Shown piece by piece: positions 57,446 to 64,000 of a DNA stretch of 64,000 nt. The notes below the pieces were generated by a model. That model did not search any database. It was given only the letters and a program-made list of their open reading frames with translations, and was not told the origin of the DNA. The DNA is from Liolophura sinensis (Eukaryota; Mollusca; Polyplacophora; Chitonida; Chitonidae), in assembly GCF_032854445.1 (NCBI RefSeq), contig NC_088300.1:60362984-60426983 (forward strand). The letters are read 5' to 3'. A program made the translations under genes and the position numbers. How positions within the stretch are numbered: position 1 is the first letter of the stretch; every line of letters starts with the position of its first letter.

Positions 57446-58350
57446 CAAGAAGAGAAACCAAAAGCCTATATGTATCGATAAAGTACACAATATGAAGTTT
57501 AAAAAGCATAACCTTTTTGCCTTTGTCATTTTGCATAAGTGAGATATCGCAGTTTAAAGTAAACAAAATCGTACATATTGATAATATGGCGGCACTTTCC
57601 AGTTTCTCAATTTTGACCTATCAAGTGCTAGTTATCTTTATAACCCGAGAACGCAGTTGTTTCCGCCCGAGCCTTGGTTTTAACCATATGTGCGTGGGGT
57701 ACGAGAGACGCCACAGCATGTTTTCGGATGCTTTAAAAATTCAAATTGAAAATTTGTTTATTGATTTACCAAGCACATCAGAAAAAGTGGCTGTTGCCTT
57801 TTTGGTCTGTGTTTCCACCCCTCTTCTTGTAAAACTTAAGGAAGAACTTCATTAAGAAGGAGTTCTTAAGGGGGAGAGGGGGGGGGGACTTATATAATTT
57901 GTTGTAAGAATATCAATACGATATTTATTTTAAGAATATCTTACTGACACAACGGCGGTTAGGCTTTTCCATGGAAAAAAACAGCCGCCTTGAAGTCGTC
58001 AGACAGCTGACAAACATGCCAGATGAGACAGCTATCTGGCTCTGTTTCCAAAGCTGGCACCTGCAGAATAAAAATGAATTGTGGTTCATACCAACTCGGC
58101 AAACAGACGCTATACGCCATAAGCACAGTAACTTCACCACACGTTTGTATAAATACAACAAATTTGTTGTCTCAGTTTTAATCGTGATCAGCTAGAGCAC
58201 ATATTCCTTTAAATACCCCTAATGCATTGATGCTTTCTTGTCTCTGACCCTTCAAAATGCTGATATGAGAATACACTTAACATAACACCACAGGCTTGTA
58301 ACAGCGACAAGCAGCACTTTGTGTAACATTTTTAAGAGGCATTTAGAAGT
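57446..58350. other. No supported gene
   Basis: A 112-codon frame at 57517-57855 has a weak hydrophobic stretch but no recognised domain. A G-run lies near 57877-57887. Confidence 0.4.
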
Positions 58351-58359
58351 TGAGTTAGA

Positions 58360-58476
58360 TAACATAACGAGATATATGGATATATATCAAGCATGCTTGA
58401 TAACGGTATTAGTATCTATACCGAAACGTCGCTTCCAAATAAATAGAAGTTGTTATCCATATATCTCGTTATGTTA
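58360..58476. repeat. Perfect 23-bp inverted repeat with an inner palindrome
   Basis: TAACATAACGAGATATATGG + ATA at 58360-58382 is the exact reverse complement of 58454-58476. The loop contains the 18-bp palindrome TATCAAGCATGCTTGATA at 58385-58402. Confidence 0.92.
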
Positions 58477-60240
58477 GCTCTTTGTGTAGCTCTGGTGAAT
58501 TTGACTAACCAATCAACACACAGAACTACAGACAATGACAACTTTTTCTTCACCACTGTATTCAGGTCTGAATAAACTTCTTGTGAACTTCACTTGTGCA
58601 ATGTATTCCTGCGCACGAAAAAGGGAATCTGATTTTAAATGCGTTTTTGTTTGGCTGTTATAAAGCTAGAGAAAACGTCGATGTCTTTGGCCAGCTAAAC
58701 ATTGTCATTATCGTCGAACATCAAGCCTACCTTAAAATCCGAGCACTTGATTGCATTTAATTAAGTGCTGGAAAAGATCCAACAAAATATGTAAAAGTTT
58801 CTTCAGACACACTTTTAATTGTCATCCTATTTCATTGTTTTGGATTCATTCCCTCTAACGTGAGCATGTCATTTTGTTTGTGACAGGAGAATGGTCCCGC
58901 GGCCTTTCTGAGGAATCCAATCTGTTTAATCTTATGTTAACTAATGAGCTAATTGTATCATTTGATGTTTACTTAGGGCCAAAAATGTAATTGATATCAC
59001 AACACCACCTCAACAATCATTACCACTGATAACAATGATTATCACAAGAAATACTTTCATAACATTCGATATGTTGACAAAAATTCGACGTCATAGTGTG
59101 CTTCGGATCAGATTAACAGTCTTTGCCATTACTGTGACTGGAATTCGATCTCTTTTCTTTTCTTTTAAAGTCTATGATTACAGCCTAATTTCGACCTACA
59201 AGATGTTTGAGCGTATTCGTTAGTCATACACCGCTCATTCGCCAAAATATTTGTTTTGTCACCCAAACCTCATTTTGCTTACATTATACGCGGAAATTTT
59301 TCACTAAAGTATGCCAAGCAGAATAAAAGTCAACATGTTGCGTGTGACAGCGTGCGAATAAAATAAAGGATCAAAGTAAATACATGTATGTCATACACTG
59401 CCATGTGATTATGAACAGCCAAGTGGTTATATACAACTATGGGAATCGTTGCAACGTGGTATATTCACAACAGATGTTTATGTTTCAAATCCATGTATAA
59501 ATTTTTACAAAATCAACCCGTGCTGGTGTTTTGTCGTAGAGGAATTTATCACTCACCGACATCCCTGCGCCCCCCGTAGAGAAACTACATCTTCACATAA
59601 CTTGACTTTTTTGAAGACGTGTGCTTCTGATTGCTTTGAAATGCTTTCGGAACGTGGTCAACAAAATAAGGCGCTCTTCAGGGAGTCTTACACTTCCTTT
59701 GGGGCTAACACACAAAAAAGCGACAGATCTACACAACATGACAGCAACGTCCACATGTTGACAGTGCCGGAAGTCGGCTTGTATTCTACACTGAGTCACG
59801 TACACGACAACCGAGTAACACTTATTACACCCAAATACATAATAGGGTAAAAATATGGCGACTACATAACGGTCTGGGTCGATCAAATTTTGTTATATTT
59901 AGATCTTTTGTAGATATTAATAAAATACCAGTTGTATCTGTGCCTGTGCACTTTTCTACTCTGTTCTTTGTTTTAACGTTGTGGTTATATACGGATCATC
60001 ACGTCCAGAAGGCGTGACGCTCAAAACAGTTTTCTGACCCATTTGTTTTAAACTTTAAAAGAGTCATAATTATAAGTATGTGAATTGTTAAAGCATTCCT
60101 CTACGGAGAAGATCTGAAGTTGTTATTTTTAAAGATTACCTGCGGTAAACCAGAAGTAGACTAAAACTACACGAATCGCTAACAAGAGGTAAGGGGTTCA
60201 ATTCAGGGTTAAGTCAATTTTAAAACTTTTGCATTACAAA
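58477..60240. other. No supported gene
   Basis: The longest frame (59449-59850, 133 codons) has no recognised motif. Nothing else identified. Confidence 0.4.
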
Positions 60241-60422
60241 ATGCTACATCATAGAGAGTAAAACTAGAGCAGAGACGACACTGTGCTAGCAGTCAAATGG
60301 TCAGACGTAACTGGTGAAATACGTACTCTTGTCAGTTTACCCCAGTCACAGGGTTTTATTTTAGCTGTTCATGTAAATGCTTAAATTGTAGCGACCTACA
60401 TGTCCCTTGGCACCGTAGCTTA
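60241..60422. repeat. Unnamed dispersed repeat, copy 4 (long)
   Basis: CTACATCATAGAGAGTAAAA, CAAATGGTCAGACGTAACTG, CTTGTCAGTTTACCCCAGTC and TTAGCTGTTCATGTAAATGC align with the copy at 19308-19500 through the terminal GGCACC/AACACC. Confidence 0.65.
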
Positions 60423-60728
60423 AGTAGAGTCAGGCAAAAAGAAATGCAGTGATGTTAACGGTTATTTATTAGAGGTCATAGGTCCAGAATTACTCAAAAT
60501 AGTATGTTGACATCACATGTAATAAACAATCACATGGAAACAAGGTAAAAGGGTTAGGCATCAGGGATGCTTTGTAAACTTAGTCTTAGTTTTAGTTAAA
60601 TTTTCAGACAACTTTATTAAGTTTTGTCAAACATTCTCTGAAAGATTTTGAAGGCTATTGTAAAGTTCAGTGTGGGGATTACAGCGCTCATTGTCACTTA
60701 ATTTGGTTTGCGATATATTGTTCTGTTC

Positions 60729-60990
60729 TCCATAAAGCGTGGTGCTGTGAAGTAATTATGGGAAAAAGAACCATTTTTCAGATACGAAGTGTGCTGCTAT
60801 GACGTCATTGTATCAGAAAACATTGTTCTTTTCCTTATAAAGTGTAAAGCTGTGAAGTAGTTATGGGGAAAGAACGATGTTTTCTGATACACAGTGTGCT
60901 GCTATGACGTCATTGTATCAGAAAACCTTGATTTTTCCTTATAAAGTGTGGTGCTGTGAAATAATTATGGGAAAAGCTTGATGACGTCGG
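60729..60990. repeat. About 105-bp tandem repeat carrying TGACGTCA boxes
   Basis: ATAAAG..GTG..GCTGTGAA recurs at 60732, 60837 and 60941. The units contain ATTATGGGAAAAAG / AGTTATGGGGAAAG and GTGTGCTGCTATGACGTCAT. TGACGTCA lies at 60800-60807 and 60905-60912, and TGACGTCG at about 60982. About 2.5 units in all. Confidence 0.85.
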
Positions 60991-63590
60991 TACTGTTATT
61001 ATCAGTTAAACAGATGCCTCTTCGTTATACAACAGGACGCATGTCTCCCCTGTCAAGAAATAATAATTTTGACATTTCAGGAAATGTTTTACGTTTTGTT
61101 AAAGTGAGAACAACAAAATACAAATAAAAATAAACATAAACGAAACGTCTTGCATTCTTTCTCGTATAAATTATTGTTTTTTTTAGACTGGATTTTGCTC
61201 ATATTGTTAAGGAGTATGTTAATCAATAAGGAGCTGCCATTTTGTTAGACATGCGGTTTCATCATGTTACTATTTGATTGTTAGAAAAACAGCAAAGAAT
61301 TATCTAAAAGATCAAATGAATCATGCCTCAAGGGAGTATACAATCCAATTTTAAAACAAGGGAAAGAGTCCATCAAACAGTCTAGCAACACAACATTAAC
61401 CGTCAATAAAAAAGCACATGCAAAAACATTTGACAAACTTTGCAAACACTTTATTTCTCCCAAACCAATATAACACATATATATAATTTAATATATCTGG
61501 AATAGCACAAAATACTGCGTCAACTGATAGATTTGTCAGATGTTATGTGTTAAAAGGCTTTGAAGTTTTGGAAAGACAATAGAGCTTAAATAGACGGAAA
61601 GAAATATAGTAGTTGTTGCATGTGGCTTTAAAGCGCGTAGCAGGGCAACATTTAGTCTTTGCTGGCATCCAAAAATTTAAAAAAAAATAAAAAAAACAAT
61701 GATTCCAAATCATTGTCTCATGAAATAGCGCACACCCCCTGCTGGTATTCATGCGCAATAGAATAAACAATGCGTTGTATGATTGTAGTGAGTAGGCCCG
61801 TCGGCACACATAGCGTGCGATGACGTAAATGGGACCAGGAAGTATGGGAGAAATGAAGTTCATTGATCTGTAATTTACCCGTATTATATTATACATATGT
61901 ACGCCAGACCTCGCATTTATATTATTTGATATTGACAATGAAACTAGAAATTCAACTTGTAAACATTTAACAGGGTGAGGTGTTGTCTTAGGAAGGTTAG
62001 TGAAAGAGTGGGTGCTTGGGGTTTAACGTCGTACTGTTAGTTAAAGATGTGGTTTACTTTAAGTATATAGCAGCAAATTGCTGGTAAGATAGTTTGCATT
62101 CGTGTACACTGTAGTTACAAACAAGTATGCTTTGGGATTACATATGTGCAAGTGTCTACAACTGTTCAAAATAAGCACCATTTTATATTATAGAAATGAA
62201 TGTTTAGGCAGCCCCTGGTGCCGGTACAAGCGTGTATGGAGACAACATGACTATAGTTTTAATTTCTAATCAAATTTGCAATTGTAGGCGTACTCGGATA
62301 TTCATATATTCACCTATTGGTAGACATTTATCTTACGATGTAAATTTAGCGGGAAAAGTTGCCATTTCATTTTCACAAATCTTTTGTTCAGATCAGACAA
62401 CGTGGAATCTGTTTTGACGCTGTTTTATTTTTTGCTTTTAACTTGCCGTTTATTTGACACAGTTTCGTTTAACATATAAGTACATGCTTTCTGCTATCAA
62501 TAATGAACATCAACGTGCTACCCTTGACGTTTGAACAGCACACGACAATGCCATGGTTTTGTGTATCAAAAACAAAAGTGGATATGGTTAATAAAATAAC
62601 AAATCTATTCATACAATACTTCATTTGACTCCTACAAACAATATTTTTATACTGGACTGAATATATATTTAAAAGGCATGGCTTGCATACTATTTAATCT
62701 AATCACAGCATGCATGCGTATATGTCTTTCTTTAACCACTGGACTGGTGTATATAAATATGCTTAAAAAAACTATATCATAGAATATTATCACAAGAGCA
62801 AAATCTAGACCTGTGACTGGTCAATCCACCAATCAATATCTTTTCTTGCCTTCATTTTGATAAGAATTCTAATGATTGAGCAGCTAACATTTCTTATGAA
62901 CGCATTCAGCATTTAACAACAACATATGGAAAAATCCTCTTGTGACATCTTTTTGAGACAATTAAATTGCACACCTTTTCAAACTGAATCAGAAATGACT
63001 AACTAGCAGTTCACCGAAGACAAGTATTTTTCTCTCAGCTCAACCAAGGGCCTCATCTTGTATCATGACATCGGTCTCCGTGTATTACCGGCCGCACAGC
63101 AACAAAGCGCCAGTGAAGACACAGTGAGCGTTGGCTGAAGTATCGGTATTAATTCAAGAAAATTGTCGGTAATGCTCTTTATTGTGATACATCCGTTATA
63201 TCATCTGGTTGCGTGAGTGTACTGCCTGATATTTCGTCTCGATGATTAATTTTTCCACGCGTCCTCTGGGTTCGTGAAACCATTGATCCTCTCGATGAAA
63301 TATCAGGCGGTATATCCACGCAACACGCTGCTATAACATGCGTTGCTGATGACATTTCTGACTAAATATTATAACTATAATAAGTAAATTGCAATGAGGC
63401 AATCGTAAAAGTTCCCGGAAAGTTATAATGCATAGCATATGCAAATTTCATGTTTACATAGGTAATTGAATGCTTCCGTTTAAAACCGTTAGCTAAAATA
63501 TACCGTTCTCAAATGGCGTATTATATGTATTATTATGTATACAAGAGTTGTATATTTGTACAAAAGTCTGAGCAATAAAGGTTCCTCATT
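60991..63590. other. No supported gene
   Basis: AT-rich spacer. A short fragment near 62015-62032 (CTTGGGGTTTAACGTCGTAC) matches the 3' end of the second SINE family on the minus strand. Confidence 0.4.
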
Positions 63591-63594
63591 CAAA

Positions 63595-64000
63595 AGATAA
63601 CACATAACTCACACTGAAGTTGATGTGTGTAAAAGTGTATAACAGTGACAACAACAGCAATAAAATGTGTTGTAGAGTAAAAATAAAACAAAAGGGAACA
63701 TAGACACAACAAGCATAAATTAGTTGAAAAGTTACACATAATACTCACTGGTATCGATGTGTAAAAAGAACAAAAACACACAACAAAAAAAGCTGAAAAA
63801 GTTACACATAATACTCACTGGTATCGATGTGTAAAAAGTATAAAAACACAACAACAAAAAAAAGCTGAAAAAGTTACACATAATACTCACTGGTATCGAT
63901 GTGTAAAAAGTACAAAAACAAACACCAAAAAAAGCTGAAAAAGTTGCACATAATACTCACTGGTATCGATGTGTAAAAAGTACAAAAACACACAACAAAA
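63595..64000. repeat. About 70-bp tandem array running off the window end
   Basis: The unit contains GTTACACATAATACTCACTG, GTATCGATGTGTAAAAAGTA and an ACAAAAAAAGCTGAAAAA linker. GGTATCG occurs at 63750, 63820, 63892 and 63962. A diverged unit is at about 63598-63640. Each unit holds an 8-bp inverted pair TTACACAT / ATGTGTAA. Confidence 0.92.

Noticed and set aside
57517-57855. 112-codon plus frame
   Set aside because: Hydrophobic patches only, with no family motif. It lies just after a SINE tail in spacer DNA.
59449-59850. 133-codon plus frame
   Set aside because: Composition is unremarkable, with no motif, no splice signals and no repeat link. It cannot be supported as a gene.
63730-64000. 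CRISPR-like array
   Set aside because: Repeats are about 70 bp with near-identical linkers and no unique spacers, in a eukaryotic genome. It is a tandem satellite.

Overview
The window is animal nuclear DNA. Genes are split into short exons with GT/AG introns, and tRNA-derived SINEs, non-LTR retrotransposon remains, a Tc1/mariner element and minisatellites are dense. The abundant SINE, whose 3' part carries the marks GCCGTACTCAAGAATATTTC and ACACCAATCAAATAAATAAA (opposite strands), is of a type I associate with molluscs (RUDI-like / V-SINE). I therefore infer a marine mollusc, probably a bivalve, from pattern memory and not from a search.

Region 1 (1-39.5 kb, + strand) is a tandem cluster of four paralogous genes, here called A, B, C and D. 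Each encodes a small secreted protein with four EF-hand calcium-binding loops. Each has the same five coding exons: a signal-peptide exon, an EF1+EF2 exon, a helical exon, an EF3+EF4 exon and a helical C-terminal exon. Intron phases are 0-1-0-1. Both phase-1 introns cut the codon of the last (Glu12) residue of the even-numbered EF loop. This points to an internal duplication of a two-exon EF-pair unit, followed by tandem gene duplication. A begins before the window and lacks exon 1. B has a frame-breaking deletion in exon 3 and looks like a pseudogene. C (239 aa) and D (245 aa) are open throughout. B, C and D share an upstream block that reads as a promoter plus a non-coding first exon. A, B and C share an old SINE remnant just upstream of exon 2.

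The cluster's introns and spacers hold a dead Tc1 transposon (in A), a dead antisense LINE starting about 20 bp after the stop of A, a fold-back element with about 270-bp arms (in C), a (TA)n palindrome, and a 1.6-kb 42-bp minisatellite with higher-order structure (in D).

Region 2 (42.4-55.6 kb, - strand) is a 14-exon gene for a ferric-chelate-reductase-1-like protein: signal peptide, Reeler, DOMON, then cytochrome b561. It would be 593 aa, but the sequence as given has two single-base losses in the Reeler exons. Its introns contain SINEs, a 43-bp tandem array and a LINE 3' fragment.

Region 3 (55.6-64 kb) has no gene I can support. It holds a full-length SINE, a large hairpin, a tandem repeat carrying TGACGTCA boxes, a copy of an unnamed dispersed repeat, and a 70-bp tandem array running off the end.

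The two gene regions show no direct functional link. The EF-hand proteins should bind Ca2+ outside the cell or in the secretory pathway. The reductase-like protein should sit in a membrane and move electrons.
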